Source: Phytoseiulus persimilis
Taxonomy: Eukaryota > Arthropoda > Arachnida > Mesostigmata > Phytoseiidae
Direction: 5' to 3'
Length of the DNA: 64,000 nucleotides
Assembly (NCBI GenBank): GCA_037576195.1
Contig: CM075102.1
Span: 41,102,745 to 41,166,744 of the forward strand
In this document: positions 23,544 to 36,000 of the stretch, one piece after another
Position numbering within the stretch: position 1 is the first letter of the stretch
How the letters are laid out: the number at the start of each line of letters is the position of its first letter
Position numbers and translations under genes: made by a program
The notes under the pieces: model-generated
Seen by the model: only the letters and a program-made list of their open reading frames with translations
What the model was told of the DNA's origin: nothing
Databases searched by the model: none

Positions 23544-25869
23544 TTTACGTGGCGCCGTGGCTCAGCGACCCGACGTCGCCAGTGAGACACGGCAAAAAAG
23601 GAACGAACGAGCGAATGAACGGAGGGACGAACGCTTGGTGGATGGGTGGACCGCGCATGGAGGTATGAACGTATAAGCGGACTTTTTGATAGGTAGCTGT
23701 CTGCCTGTATAGATGGCTTAATGGTCGGTAAATGGTTATCTGTACCATCGGGTTGCCGCTGCTGCTACTATACACCTATCCCACAGAACCGCTCAGCAAA
23801 CTAAGCAAGAGAGCCGGCGGCTGAGCAAACGACTCTCGAACCACGCGCCACCGAACAACGCCTCCACCACAAGGGACGACGAGCGAGGCGGCACCGTCAG
23901 GCGCCAGACGTTGCTCGGAAACAGAGCACGTTTAGAACATGTAACCTATTCTTCCGATTGTTCTTCCTGCGTTTTCCTTTCAGCTCGTATGCATAATTCA
24001 TCCGCGGTCGTTCTCGATGCCTTGTAGTCTGGGTGAGCCCGTCAGCTGCTTGAAAGTGGCCAGTCTCGCTCCCCGCGCAGTTTCTCGACTCGTTAGAATA
24101 GCACCTTGAACGAACGTTCCCCCGCTTCTCTCTCCTCCGTTCCTCTTCAACGCTTGACATCGCGGTCTCAGTGCGACCATTACGCCGGGATCTTATCTGA
24201 TGCCGGCTGAAGCGCCATGCAGAGATTTAGTGCTCTCTTCAAACTGGGAAAAGTTGAAACTCCTTCCGTGGATCGGGTTGGGATCCGGTGGACATGGGTT
24301 CATTGCTTCCTGATCCGAGCGTGAGAACCGAGACGGATGGATGTCATCGCTCGAGCGGACGATGAGAGTCACCGCCTTCGCAGTAGGTCTCGATCGTCCT
24401 GAAATGGTGCAGTCCTTGTGATTTCTCCCCAAACTCGGGCCCTCTGAGCGGTCATCATTTGCCACTCATTGGGCTATCCGAGATATCCATAGCGAGTACG
24501 CTGGGGAGGTTCAAACTTCGGACACCGAACATGCGCGACAACCCCTGCCTTCCGTATGTAGGTCTGCGTGTGCGCACGCTCGCGGTGTGCAGCTCGCTCC
24601 CCGAGGTTTCGAGCAGTCGGCACTGGAAACGCTCGGACGCGGTCTCGTTTGCTCGGTCGGCTCCAAACGCGGGCGATGCCAACGCGGGAGCTCTTGATTC
24701 GGAAGCCCAACTGACACTCGAGGCAGTCAATCCTCTAATTGACAGGATCTGTCGGCTGTCGCGGAGCTGCCGGCAACGGTCGAGAATTTCTCACGGAGCG
24801 ATTCCTCCTCGTTTGAGCGCGACTCCTTCGCGTACGCATCTCCGATTGCAGTGAGCGTGGGCGTGTGCCGCGTTACGAATCGCATAATAACCACATAAAT
24901 TACAAACAAGTCGGACAAACGGCGATGGCCACAACGACGTGGAGCGAGCATGTTCTGGATTGACTGTAAACAACGAGCCAGCGACTAGTTCTCGAACCTC
25001 AAGTCCGTACAATATCTGTTTTGTCGATGCCGTCGCCGGAGATGGGGCCAGCTGCGTTGGTGCCCGACATCGGGGCAGGAGCTCTTTCAAATCGGGTGAC
25101 GAAACTTCATCGCTGGAGGTTGCGAGCGCGCCCACATTTCGCGGCTCCCAGGAAATCGTGACGATTGGGCGCCGCGCAACCCTCTCCCCTCCCCAGAGGC
25201 CTCGGAACAGCCGGGAAACTCCCCGACTGGGAAGGAAGCGGTGAGAAGGAAATCCTAGGAGACGTACGAAAAGAATCTCCAAGCGATGAGATCGACACAA
25301 CGGGTACTAAATCATCGGGTCTGGCTGAGTGAACTCCATGACTCGACAGGACCTGACCCAAAAACGCTCCATGTGGTTTCGTTCACTACCGACCCGGAAA
25401 CCGTTTGCGCGAGGTTCCTGAACGGCTCATGCTTCCAGTGGAAGCGCTTCACTCAAGTGCGCACTCTGGCTCGCCCAACGAGAAAAAGCGCTCAAAGTGT
25501 ACTCACTGGCAGCATGGTTTGTCAACAAGCGGCCGTAAAGTAGATGGAAGACTGTTGCAGTGAGCACGTTAATCCTTCACTGTCAATCGTCACTCGCCAT
25601 CCTGAAAAAGCCGGCATGTCTTTACTTCGTCCCTTTGCCTGACCTCTCCTTTTCCAGACTGGCCCGCTAGATGCGCGGTGGGCTGGCTGTTCGGCCGATT
25701 GGCCAGAGCCGGCTGCCGCTCGCATCGGTTCGATCCCAACTCGGTTCTAGTCAAAAGCTCTAGAGCGATTTATCGCAAAATCTTATTTCCTCTACTCTGC
25801 CACCGGCGGTGTCGTTGTCGGCGAAGCGGCAGTAGCAAGAGTCGCCGCCGCCGCGTGACCGGTCGCTCA

Positions 25870-25892
25870 TTCGGTCGTTCGTTCGTTCGTTC
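25870..25892. repeat. (GTTC)n tetranucleotide tract
   Basis: Four to five GTTC units in tandem, in a GC-rich stretch without a recognised gene. Confidence 0.8.
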
Positions 25893-26967
25893 GGCTCCAC
25901 CTACACAAACTTATCCTTATCCATTAATTCAATCCGTCTCAAGATGTCAACCGAGATCGAGAAACCTTCAAAGGCCTGCTCGCTCCCCAATCTCGATAGG
26001 TGCAGGCCACTACAAGGTTCAATCTCAATCAGACAACCACCGGCCCGATACGAGGCCCAGGGAGCGCCTCGCAATTAGCCCAGATATCGCGCTCTTGCCG
26101 GGTATCTCGAAACAGACCTGTCGTGGTTGATAAATGCAATGGGATTCGATATTGTTCCACCCTAGCACGGAAGTCTTTTGCACCTCTAGATAAAAGAAAA
26201 TGGTGTACAGCAGAACAATTCTCCTTAATCCATCTTGAGAGCGTGATTGAGTGCAGCGGTGCGCTTTGAACGTCTCCTCGATATCGTGTGCCGCCCTAGT
26301 GAAGAGTTCCACAAACACTGAGCTCATCATTCTCGACAGACTCCCCGGAGGATGCGCCAACTCGAGCGACTTTCCAAACGAGCCCCGGATTGAATGCGAG
26401 CGAGCGAGCTTCGGGTTCGGTGAATCGGCTCGGAAAGTCTCTTTCTGGACACTTACCATTCTGAAGGCGGGAGGACTCCAACGCGGCAGAGATTCCGTGA
26501 AATGGATGACACAAAGTCCTGAAGACAGAGGTCAGCTGACACAAATGAGGTAACGGAGCATTTGTCGTCGGTGGAGCAGCTCGATCACCACTAGCACTGG
26601 GTCGAAAACCACCACGAGAAGGAGGAGTGCGATGCCGTTTAGAGGTCTCATCGGAGCCTCTGTATTCGAAAGTCACGACGCGCAGCCCTGGCAACGACTA
26701 CGCTCATTCATGAAACGAGTCAATGAACGATGGAGTAAAAGTTGTGCGTGAGCGGCTCGTTTTTCTGTTGGTTTCTGAGTCGGCGTTCGGTACGGCGAGT
26801 GCACGCGTTAGAATATTCCACTGCGTGCGCGGAAGTGATGGCAATTGTTCACTCAAAACCGGGTTCCGTGGTGACCAGGCTCGATCCCCGGCTCCAAGGA
26901 GGGGATAGAGAGGGAAGCTTATGTGGAGTTGTGGTATCGCATGTACGCACGTCTGTCATTCACTCAG

Positions 26968-26985
26968 TTAGTCAGTCAGTCAGTA
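26968..26985. repeat. (GTCA)n tetranucleotide tract
   Basis: Four consecutive GTCA units. Confidence 0.8.
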
Positions 26986-28135
26986 AGCCGAGGGAAGGGA
27001 AAGACGACGTTGGGAGAGAATTCTGCTCGCACCAAACACGGCTGAGTAGCCGGGGATCGCCTAGTGGTCGACAACACCGAAAGCTCCGGTACCGGCGCCA
27101 CAAAATACTGAGCTCCTCTCCACAACACGATGTTCCTAATCTCAGCACAGGGACACTTAGGAATGTGTGACGACTTTCGTCCCCCTTTTCCCTCCTCGCG
27201 AGCTCGGGTCGGAGTCGGTTTGTCGCTGGTGACGGGTGCGCCGATCCTTCTCTGGTGAGTGAGGATCAGTGACAACGCGATGCGCGCCCGTGGTCAACGC
27301 GAGCTGCTACGGTAATCCTCGCGTCCTTCCTGCGGCTCTCTGCGGCTGAAAGATGAAGCCCTTGCCGTCTCCGCCGCCGCCGCCGTCGACAACGTCGTCC
27401 GACGGAAAGAGAAAGAAAGAATTGTTATGTTTGCGGGCGTGTGTCCCAGAGTTGAAGTTCTCTCGCATGGAAGCGCGGAGAGCGCCTCTCTCTCTCTGGA
27501 TGGAAGGCTCCTCGTTTACTTTATCTTCGGCAGAATGACGGTGAGGGTGCAGTTGGGGAGAGTTGGGCTTAAAAATGGTGAAAACGAAAACCAATGTCTA
27601 CGAAAATATGAGGAAAACGATAATTTTCGCCGGGCGCTCGAGCGGATACTCGGCAAGACTTCCACTCCTCCGTGGACTTCTAAGCTGCCTCCTCCTGCGA
27701 CCATGACGTGTCTGGGGATCACGCCGAAGTCGGCGACATATAGCCGCTACGATAAGAGTGGATCACGTACAGGAAGGGCGGTGACACGTGACCAAACCGA
27801 CCGGGTCACCTACACTGGACTCACGGGAACATCCTCTGAGCTCCAGAGGCATCTAGATATCGCTCTATGAAGCAGGTAGTATTTCCACTGAGACATCGAT
27901 CGCGTTTCGATATTCAAGGGGATAACAGGTTCACGTTGAAAACCGCGTCATGTTGAACACCTTAGCAGCTAGAGAATGTCCTCGGTCCTGAGGGCTCTAT
28001 CAGGCCCTCCGGCACGGAACCGGATTTTCCCATGGGAACGAAGAATTCTCAAAGAAAAAAAAAACAAAATATTTTTCCATTAAATTCCGAATCCGTTATC
28101 GGTCAATTTCGGATTTTTCGAGTTGGACCACTCAA

Positions 28136-28385
28136 CTAGCAGATTTCTGGCTTTCTCTTCAGAACGGAACTGCTGACTCCCTGGAGCGTTCCCGGGGAGT
28201 ATGCTGAGTGGGGTAGGAGTGTCCATCCGATCTCGTGTATGTGATCCCGAGTCGTTGTCGTCGAGTGAGCTGGTGCATTGTCATGGAGCAAAATCAACCT
28301 GTTGATCCGATCTCGCCTCATCGATCGTTTCTTGTCCAATGCTTGCTTCGAACGAATCACTTTGTTGGGGCACTTTGTCCCGACT
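28136..28385 (-). pseudogene. mariner-family transposase, C-terminal fragment
   Basis: The minus strand encodes RINRLILLHDNAPAHS, the second catalytic aspartate motif of mariner DDE transposases. It is followed by WTLLPHSAYSP, which in mariners leads into the third acidic residue. Here the frame breaks directly after SP, and the expected APSDYHLF motif is only recoverable in another frame with the third Asp lost. It is inactive. It is probably part of the same decayed element as the pieces at 28391-28850 and 32740-32930, which carry earlier parts of the protein. Confidence 0.8.
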
Positions 28386-28390
28386 ACGCG

Positions 28391-28850
28391 CGGCGGCGAT
28401 CGCCGACTAGGAAAAAGGGGGGAGACTCCGCGAAAACTTAGAACCGTTTATTCGTTATGGTAACGCAACTCACTCATGGACACGAAGTTCGCAGGGACGG
28501 CACCGTTAACAAGCGATCATCAAACACTCTAATGCGATATGCACTTCTTGGACTGATTCCGAAGGTGTGCTGGACGTTCGCATCGAGAGCAGCGGGAGGT
28601 CTTTTTGGAAGCGGCGCGTACAATGCGCGGCACATGACTCTACCGAGGGTTTGCTTGTAGCGCGAGGCACGGAGTATACGACGCTCTGCTCATTCCAACA
28701 GACACAGAGCATTCTCTTCCCTCCGAACCAATTCGATCGAACCGTCGAGGCTGGTGCTCAGACAGGTTCCATCAACGACTCTGTGCGCCTGAGATTCTCG
28801 AAAATTACCAGTCTCTCATCACCAGTCACAATCTTCCTTCTGTCTTGACT
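28391..28850 (-). repeat. mariner transposase middle fragment, direct-repeat copy 1
   Basis: Similar over its length to 29824-30240, same orientation. On the minus strand it encodes KIVTGDERLVIFEN (first catalytic Asp region) and FGGKRMLCVCWNEQSVVYS (mariner MLCxWWDxxGVVYYE region, degraded). It carries about 30 extra bases near 28449-28480 relative to copy 2. Frames are broken. Confidence 0.8.
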
Positions 28851-28852
28851 CC

Positions 28853-29062
28853 CATAACTCGTTCGACCTGGCCGTTGGCTTGGGCCCTTCGCGGATACGA
28901 ATAATGGTGTTTGATGCCTTTTGACGAAGTAAATGATCGGAAGGATTTGGCAGTGAATGCGGTGCCTCTGTCTGTCGTGACATGAGCGGGAATCCCCCAC
29001 TCGGAGGTGAATTTGTCGAATGCTGTTAGCGTTTCTTTGGCGGAATTGTCGGAATTGTATCC
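28853..29062 (-). mobile_element. Ty3/gypsy-type integrase core fragment
   Basis: An open stretch on the minus strand reads TAFDKFTSEWGIPAHVTTDRG, then TAFTAKSFRSF and QANGQVERV. These are the second Asp and the Glu of the retroviral-type integrase DDE core (TDRGxxF and NGxxER). It has no start and ends at the junction with the mariner repeat, so it is a fragment of an LTR retrotransposon pol gene embedded among other element pieces. Confidence 0.8.
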
Positions 29063-29084
29063 TTACCCGGATATCGTCAAATTA

Positions 29085-29815
29085 CTGGGCCCGGTCCTGG
29101 GCCCCCAGGGCGTCGGCGATGGCCTGCTTGTACTCGTCAAGGGCGTCCTAGTGCGACCCGGTGTTCTTCTTGCCCTTGGTCTTTAGGGGGTCCCTCTTTC
29201 CCCCGAACTCGTCGAGCGCCATCGCCTGCACGACCCTGGCGTCGTCGGAGGGGAACTTCGTTCCCGGGGACGACACGATGTACGCTTGCTCCACAGGGCT
29301 CCTGTCCCCAGGGGACTCGTCGTCAGTCTCCGAGACCTCCGCCTCTGCCGTGACGAAGGTGGCGCTGGTGAGTTCCTCCTCTGACCTGGCGACGCTCTTG
29401 TTCTTGTCGCCCTCCATCTTCCTGACTAACCTGGGGAGCTCCTTCTCTCCCTTGAACATGAACCCCCCGGGGATCTTCTCCAGGGGGTCCTCTGGGAGCA
29501 GGGCCTCTCCCACGGACTTGCGCATGTACGCGTAGGCGTCCATGTGCAGCAGCGAGTACATGACGGCTCCCTCCGCGGTCCAGACCGGCGAGAGCTGGTC
29601 GTCGTTGTCGGCCCAGACCAGGGGGTAGTTATCGGAGGCGGCCGTCGCATAGAACTCCTCCTGGGAGCCAAAGGCCAGGTTGCGCGCGGCCCTGCTCCTG
29701 GTCTTTTTGAGGCTCCCCCAGAACGTCACCATGCAGGCACTGTTGATGGCCATGCACGCGGAATCCAGCGCGAGCTGGGTGGCGTACTGGTTGCTGACCA
29801 GGTCAGCACTTCTGA
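29085..29815 (-). pseudogene. GC-rich foreign-looking open frame with one in-frame stop
   Basis: On the minus strand a frame continues from the mariner repeat edge (about 29815) to a TAG at 29148-29150 and then stays open for about 20 further codons to a TAA near 29085. The protein is about 240 residues, rich in Glu, Asp, Lys and Ala, with a Cys/Met-containing helix near its start, an aromatic WADNDD segment in the middle and an acidic tail. Nearly every codon ends in G or C, unlike the neighbouring genes. I do not recognise the family. Candidates are a viral structural protein captured in the genome, a retroelement gag, or transferred bacterial DNA. The single stop suggests a fairly young insertion. 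Confidence 0.55.
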
Positions 29816-29823
29816 GAGTTCTT

Positions 29824-30240
29824 CGGCGGCGATCCCCGGCTAGGAAAAGGTGGAAGACTCCGCGACAATTTAGAACCGACACGGAGTTCGCAGGGACGGC
29901 GCCGTTAACAAGCTATCATCAAACACTCTAATGCTATATGCACTTCTTGTACTGATTCCGAAGGTGCGCTAGACGTTCGCATCGAGAGCAGCGGGAGGTC
30001 TTTTGGGAGCGGCGCGTACAATGCGCGGCATATGACTCTAACAAGTGTTTGCTTGTAGAGCGAGGCACGGAGTATACGACGCTCTGCTCATTCCAACAGA
30101 CACAGAGCATTCTTTTCCCTCCGAACCAATCCGATCGAACCGTCGAGGCTGGTGCTCGGACAGGTTCCACCAACGACTCTGTGATTCTCGAAAATTACCA
30201 GTCTCTCATCACCAGTCACCATCTTTCTTCTGTCTTGACT
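29824..30240 (-). repeat. mariner transposase middle fragment, direct-repeat copy 2
   Basis: Second copy of 28391-28850 in the same orientation, beginning at the shared CGGCGGCGAT and ending at the shared TGTCTTGACT. It again encodes RMLCVCWNEQSVVYS. The two copies bracket the integrase fragment and the GC-rich open frame. Confidence 0.8.
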
Positions 30241-30406
30241 TGAGTCCGTTTAGAGTTCACTTTAACATCATGGTTTATTGGATCTGATTCATGTGCTTAT
30301 GAAGCATTTTTTCGATTCGGGTGCGAGCATGCTCAGCGGATCCTTTCTGATGGCGTTCCCCTGCTCCGAGAAGTCGCTTCGTCGTGTTCACCAATGTATG
30401 ATTCAG

Positions 30407-31560
30407 CTAACTGCTTGGGCCGAGGCGAGCGGCGAAGTTTTCATTCGAGGAGTGGGATTCATCGCATCTGAAGATCACATGAACCAATGATTCGGGGTCG
30501 CGGGATGTGTCCGGGACAGCTAAAAAGAAGACATAACAACATTTCGTTGGGAGGATCCCAGGTCTCGCTATGGCCAGCAAGGAGGATCCCCCACTATTAT
30601 CATATATCTGGCTGGCTGCGGTCCTTGTACAGCTCGAGAGTGGATCTCTCTTCCATCCCATCTTCTCAACCATATCCTGTATGGTCTTCTTTTTCCCGGA
30701 TAGCTCCCGAAAGTAGACTCCAAGGTATTTCGGCTTCCGTTTTCTTTTTCCGTAGCTCAGTTGCATTATGAAGCATTTTGGGCCATCTCGAGCCCGGCTT
30801 CGACCGGATTCTCGAAAATATCCGAGTTCACCCTCGGCTTCTTCCGCCTCAAGGAAGCTCCAAATCAGTCCCGATGAACGGTATTCGTTCGCCACCTTCC
30901 ATTCTGGTGTACCCAGCGCCCATCGCGCTGGGATTCCTCCAGGTCGTTCGCTCGCTGTGTTTGCTGTCTTCCGGTAACAGTATTTTCGTGTGTATGTTTT
31001 GGGACCGCGACGCCTCTCTAGAATGTTTTGGACAATTCCAACTTGTTGAGTCCACATAGTGTCTGGGCGTGCATCTAGTGCAGGACTCTCCTCGTATCCG
31101 TTTCCATTCCTGTCCCCGCTCGAAAAGGAAGTTGGAGTAAACACTCAGTGTAATCGCAAGTTTCGGCACTCGCGGCTGATTTGGCAGGACGTTGCCTCGT
31201 AACTGCAGGCAATCGCAGTCGCCAACCCAGTACTCCAGAAGCACAACCACTGCACTCTTCGCGGGGTGGATGGTTATTTTCCTCACCCTTCCGAACGCCG
31301 AGGGGATGATTAGGAGCTCCTGTGGATCATCGTGGTTGTGGGCAAATAGCACCATATCATCCGCAAAGAAAAACCCGGGCGTCGTCGTTTCCCCTTTCTG
31401 CTCTCTCAAACGCCCATGCGGTGTGTGTTCGGCGCCGGTCTCCAACGCCGCTATTTTCGTCGGTGCCACGGTGCTTTGTGACACCTTCCCTCGCGACAAA
31501 GCTCGATTCACGTTTCCTCTGTCTCCAGATCCGGTCGCGCTCTCTCCGCCCTCAAGTTGA
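30407..31560 (-). pseudogene. Non-LTR retrotransposon reverse transcriptase, decayed
   Basis: Two overlapping minus-strand frames together cover the C-terminal half of a LINE-type ORF2. The upstream frame (31511-30849) has FFFADDMVLFAHN, matching the catalytic F/YADD box of reverse transcriptase. The other frame (31144-30407) continues with an LGV-type segment (KPKYLGVYFREL) and ends with SLLAIARPGILPTK followed by a cysteine/His stretch (HVIFRCD), as in the terminal zinc-binding domain of these elements. The frame switch near 31.1 kb shows it is dead. The C-terminal part resembles the fragment at 41287-41730. Confidence 0.75.
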
Positions 31561-32739
31561 CTCGTCTAGAGTCTTGGATCGGATTCGCGTGCGGGACCCG
31601 CTTTGGAGAACGCGTGATGAACTCCTGATTGCACTCAGGACACACTCCTTGGTTGTGCCTCGAGTTGGCTCTCGACTATTTGCGCAGCAAGAAGCGGACG
31701 CGTCAAATGAATCTGTCTTTTGTTTCCTTACATATGACTCCGCTGAGCCGTGCACTGCATTCTCAGAAGATTATGATCGCTCAGGGTTATGATCCTGTCT
31801 CCGTCAATGGCATCTATCTGACTTGGCGCTGCTTTATCCATGAGAAAGTACTCGATCAATGACTTCCCTCGAGTGAATTTGCCTTCACATTGCTCAGTCA
31901 TGTTCAGTGAAATGAGTCCGTTCTTGATGGGAAGCTCTTCGAGGATCTGACCTCTTTCTGAGGATTTGATTTTCCATCCAGGCGTTGGAGGCCGGGAATA
32001 TACGTATCGGCGTCATCAACCGGTGAGGGCCTTGTTCTCCCTCACTGTCACGTGTTTCATTCAGGAGGATATGAAGGTCCATCGATGTCCGCGAATCGAT
32101 GTTGCCCGGAGAATGCAGTCATCCTCTTTATGGTTGCAGTCTTCGACATAGTTATCGCTGGGAAGGACAGCCACGCCACCGCTCGAGTTCTCTCCAGTCA
32201 GACCACACCTGGGTACCATGTTGTATCCCTAAATTGGTGGTGTCTTCTGGTCATTCATAAGACTCGTTCCATACAACATCATTACGTCTACGTTGAAGTC
32301 GAGGACCACATCTTTTTCGAGATCACCCTTTTTTGGCAATACTAGAATAATAACCATTTATACTTAGAGAAGCAAGGCATAATTTACAAGCAACAGTCAC
32401 GCACGGTGCTCCTGTGCTTCGGCGACCACGCTTGCAGAGTCGCCTTATAGGCTGGATTGGCTGGCTGCTCATTTAAGGACCTTGGCGGGAGACGTTCAGG
32501 TCCTTTAGGTGGGTGGCGCCGTGTTTTGTCGGTCTGGTAGGGCTGGTGGCGCTGTTTTCCGGAGTTTCCACCGGGCCTGGGTTTGATGGGGTCCTTCGGG
32601 GGTTTCTCCTGTGACCGCCCTTGATGCTGTCGTCTCTGCCCCGGTGCTTCGGGTGCAAAGCGGTTCTTTCGTTCGTCCCGAGACTTTTTTTTGCGGATGG
32701 CGATCGGCCACGGGAGCCGGTCGAGCTTGGGTCTCTACG
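31561..32739. other. Element-derived or intergenic, nothing specific
   Basis: Between the reverse transcriptase fragment and the mariner helix-turn-helix fragment. A proline- and basic-residue-rich open stretch at about 32473-32740 (-) could be gag-like or chance. No motif is recognised. Confidence 0.35.
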
Positions 32740-32930
32740 ACCACGCTCTTTGGAAGTTGCTTTTTCTTAAGAAGGGTCACCTTTTGGATCAATCCCATCT
32801 TCTTCAATCGTCAGGAAACTGTCGACGGAGCAACCCGAAGCTGTATCCCGAGTTCTTCCCGCGTCTGAGTGTCATCATCGTTCAACAAAGCCTGCAGCCA
32901 AAGCTACACTCGGCTTCATCGATCAACGAA
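32740..32930 (-). pseudogene. mariner transposase N-terminal helix-turn-helix fragment
   Basis: The minus strand encodes TQTREELGIQLRVAPSTVS, an in-frame TGA, then RLKKMGLIQKV. This matches the second helix-turn-helix of mariner transposases (QxxxELAxxLxVSxxTVSRRLKxMGxIQK). The stop replaces a normally conserved residue. Orientation and order agree with the fragments at 28-30 kb if one ancestral element was split by later insertions. Confidence 0.75.
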
Positions 32931-33030
32931 AAACCGCCTCGTATACCGGTTGACAGGCTTTCCAACGTTCACAAAGCAACTCCAGAAGACCTTCAAACTC
33001 ACGAGGACTGAGGCCTTTGAGAATCATATC

Positions 33031-36000
33031 GAGCTCAGTGTCACGAAAATGATCGACATCAGCGAGGCATAATTACGCACACCGGCGACGACCACTGAAT
33101 GGTGGAAGGAACCAAACTGTAAGCTGAGATACCGTATAACTCGGGGAGCCGTTCACGGCTTCCATCATTTGATCTGTACCCGGAAATCTGGTCACTACCG
33201 AGTTGATGAACATTGTGTATGTGAGTTGTGTGATGGACTGTGTGATCAATATCATATTGACGACTGCCCTCAAGCCAGCAGTATGCGATATGATCGACTA
33301 TATATAATCTTAACGAAAGAGCAACCAATTACAATTGGTACTAAACGCTTCGTCATCGAACAAAGCATTGACGAGCATTTGGTGCGCCTGCGTTGCACTT
33401 CTCTCAAGATTGAATAGAGTAAGCAGAGCTTCCCGCAAGTGCGCTTTGTCGGGTAAAAAACTCGACATCTTCACCGACTCAGAAAATTTCGCGAAACTTT
33501 GGCGGTTCTCCTATGGTGATGATCTTTGCTTGTACGAGAGGCACGAACGTGTGCGTTGCAGCAGCGCGTTTTGTCCGACCCCGGTTTCATACCGAAGGAC
33601 CTGATTATATCTGGAACTTGGCAGACTAGTCTGTATACCGCCAGGAGAGACTTTGTACCGCAGAATATTCCCATCGACATTGGTCAAGACTCACGTGGGG
33701 ATGACTCGGGTGGTTCTGCAGGGCTCACGTTCGCTGAACTTACGCTACCCGTTGTCAGCAACGCCCCGGAGTACGGAATTCAAGGAAGAACTTGAGCAGA
33801 TGGGAGTAACGAACGAAGACGATAACGACTCCGCCGCTTCGGCCCGATGTTCTAGAGATTCATTCCCAAATGAGGAGAATGAATCCGAGAATTAAATGAC
33901 GCGTGTACTTTGATCGAATATTCCCAAGAGCGCTTTTTTTTATGAACAATGATTCGATTTCCATGCCGCACTCGACTCCGGATGTTGTTCACTTTTCTCG
34001 AGGAAATACTTACCGAGGGATGTCAAGGAGTCAAGCTCCGCCGACAAACCATCAGACGTTAAATTAGCGATAATTTTCTCGTTTTCCGGAGTTATGTTGC
34101 CCAGAATCGTGACTCAACGGGAATCCCCTCCAATAGTACGCGGACATCGGGGGGATGAGCACGTAGCCTCGCAAGATGAACGAGGATCCAGACTCCTTCG
34201 AGTAATTCCCTTAATCAGAAGATATTTCCATGGCCCCCGGCCCCTTCCCCCTCCCTGGGTACCCCACCGACTCCGGCAATACCGTCCAAAGGGGGTGGAT
34301 CCTAGATATTTTGGGATGCAGATGATTTTGTTCCGAGAAACATGGACACTCTCATCGGGTTAAGCCGCAACGCCCTGTTATGTTCCTTACATCCAGTGCT
34401 GAACAATGCGTCGAGGAAGGAGAGCGGGGGTCTACGGCACTCCTCTAATCACTCCTCAGTGTCAGCTCGTTCCTCCTTGGGTTGATTAACTCATTCTTTC
34501 GTCATGCTGAGTATCAAAAATCACACCGTCAGCGGTGTTCCAAATTGTTTACGGTGTTCGGCCTCCAAAACTCGTCGAGCGGAGCGTCCGCTCCACTGTT
34601 TGTTATTCCGCTATTAAGATTGTGGAACAGGGACAGGATCAGTCTGTTCCTGGGCTGGTTAGTGTCCAGCCGGCTCGAGCGTTTGTTTCTGAGGAGCTCC
34701 GGCGAGTGCGCGACGGGATTCAACGAACAGACCGTCCTCGAGGCTGCTGGAGAGAAATGATTATTCTAGTTTCGAATGGGATCCAGGAAAACAAATCGAG
34801 GAGCTATCATTCACTATTCTTTGCTTTCCGTGGAGACGTCGGGTTTCTCTAGTTGTACTGCATCTAATTTTCGACTCGCGCTCAGTGGCGAGAACACTCT
34901 CGTCAGCTACATGGGCCGATGAGATACCTTCGAGCGGCATCGCTGCTGGCCTCTTTCAGAACAGGTGAATGCATGCGCATGAGTTTAATTTTTCAGTCAT
35001 TATTGGTCTTCTAAGACACTGCTTCACATTGCATAGAGTAGTGATCAATTGGTGCGCGCCGCATGTTCCCGACAAATTCCCGGTACGCGAATTTTCTGAG
35101 CAGAGTACTACAGGACTGCGGACACTTTTCCTCCGCCGGAATGAGATCCTTGAGTCATCTTTGTCTCTTCGAAAGGGGTGTGAGATTTCGGGTGACGTCA
35201 CGATGACATGCTCTGTGTTACGGACACAGACAACGCAGCTGACAGGGTCTTCTGCCACTGAGTGAGCTCTCTGAAAGCGTTTGAGCTTCTGATCGATTCC
35301 ATTTTAGTCAATATCACCGCAAAGATTCTCATATTCATCGGTCAGACGGAGCGGAGTACGAAACATTAGCGGCCAGTTCGTTTCTCTAGCACAGAGGATC
35401 AAAAGCTCGATGGGTTCGCCGAGTTGACGAATCCTAGCGAATCAATCCTTCTTTCGATTGGCCAGTATTGGACTAAATTGGGAGTCGTCGTCGAGAATGT
35501 CTGATCGGTGTCCATCGAGCGCTCAACCAGCCGTTGCCCGATCAAATATCGGACTTATTTCAGATGGCTCGCGAGCATTGATACTCATTGTGTATACCTT
35601 CACGTACGAGCAGCCGAAAAGTTCCACTTGTCATAAAAGGGTTCGTGCTGCGGCGATCACTCCTACGCATTTCGTTAGCGCACATCAAGGACGCTCGAAT
35701 GCACACGAATTCGGTATCATTAGATCGAGCTCGGCGAGCGACTGCGAAACGTCTCGAGGGGAATGACAGCTCCTCCGCGATGTCATCATGAATCAGGTTC
35801 TCTGACATACTCTTCTCCCTGGGGTGAGGTTCAGCCAGTGGCCTCTTTCCAGATTCGGAGATTGAATCTGCATTCGAAGCTCCGATACCTTCTCAAGCAT
35901 TTAGATCGGGAGAGAGAGAGGACGCCAACCGAATGATTCCAATTTCATAATGTTCGTTTTCCAGTTCATATACAGGACCATTTGGAATTTGCAAACTCCG

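Larger units (their letters stand above)
18892..28135. other. Nine-kilobase gene-poor region upstream of noggin
   Basis: No gene is recognised. It should contain the noggin promoter and its first coding exon. The longest open frames (20644-21068, 21532-21900, 22519-23160, 24791-25300, 26296-26694) mirror each other on the two strands and lack motifs. GC-rich trinucleotide and tetranucleotide tracts at 22.45-22.5, 23.46-23.54, 25.87-25.9, 26.97 and 27.36 kb suggest promoter or 5' UTR DNA. No RNA gene was recognised. Confidence 0.35.

Noticed and set aside
29161..29843. Plus-strand and second minus-strand frames over the GC-rich segment
   Set aside because: Shadows of the minus-strand frame, caused by its extreme third-position GC.
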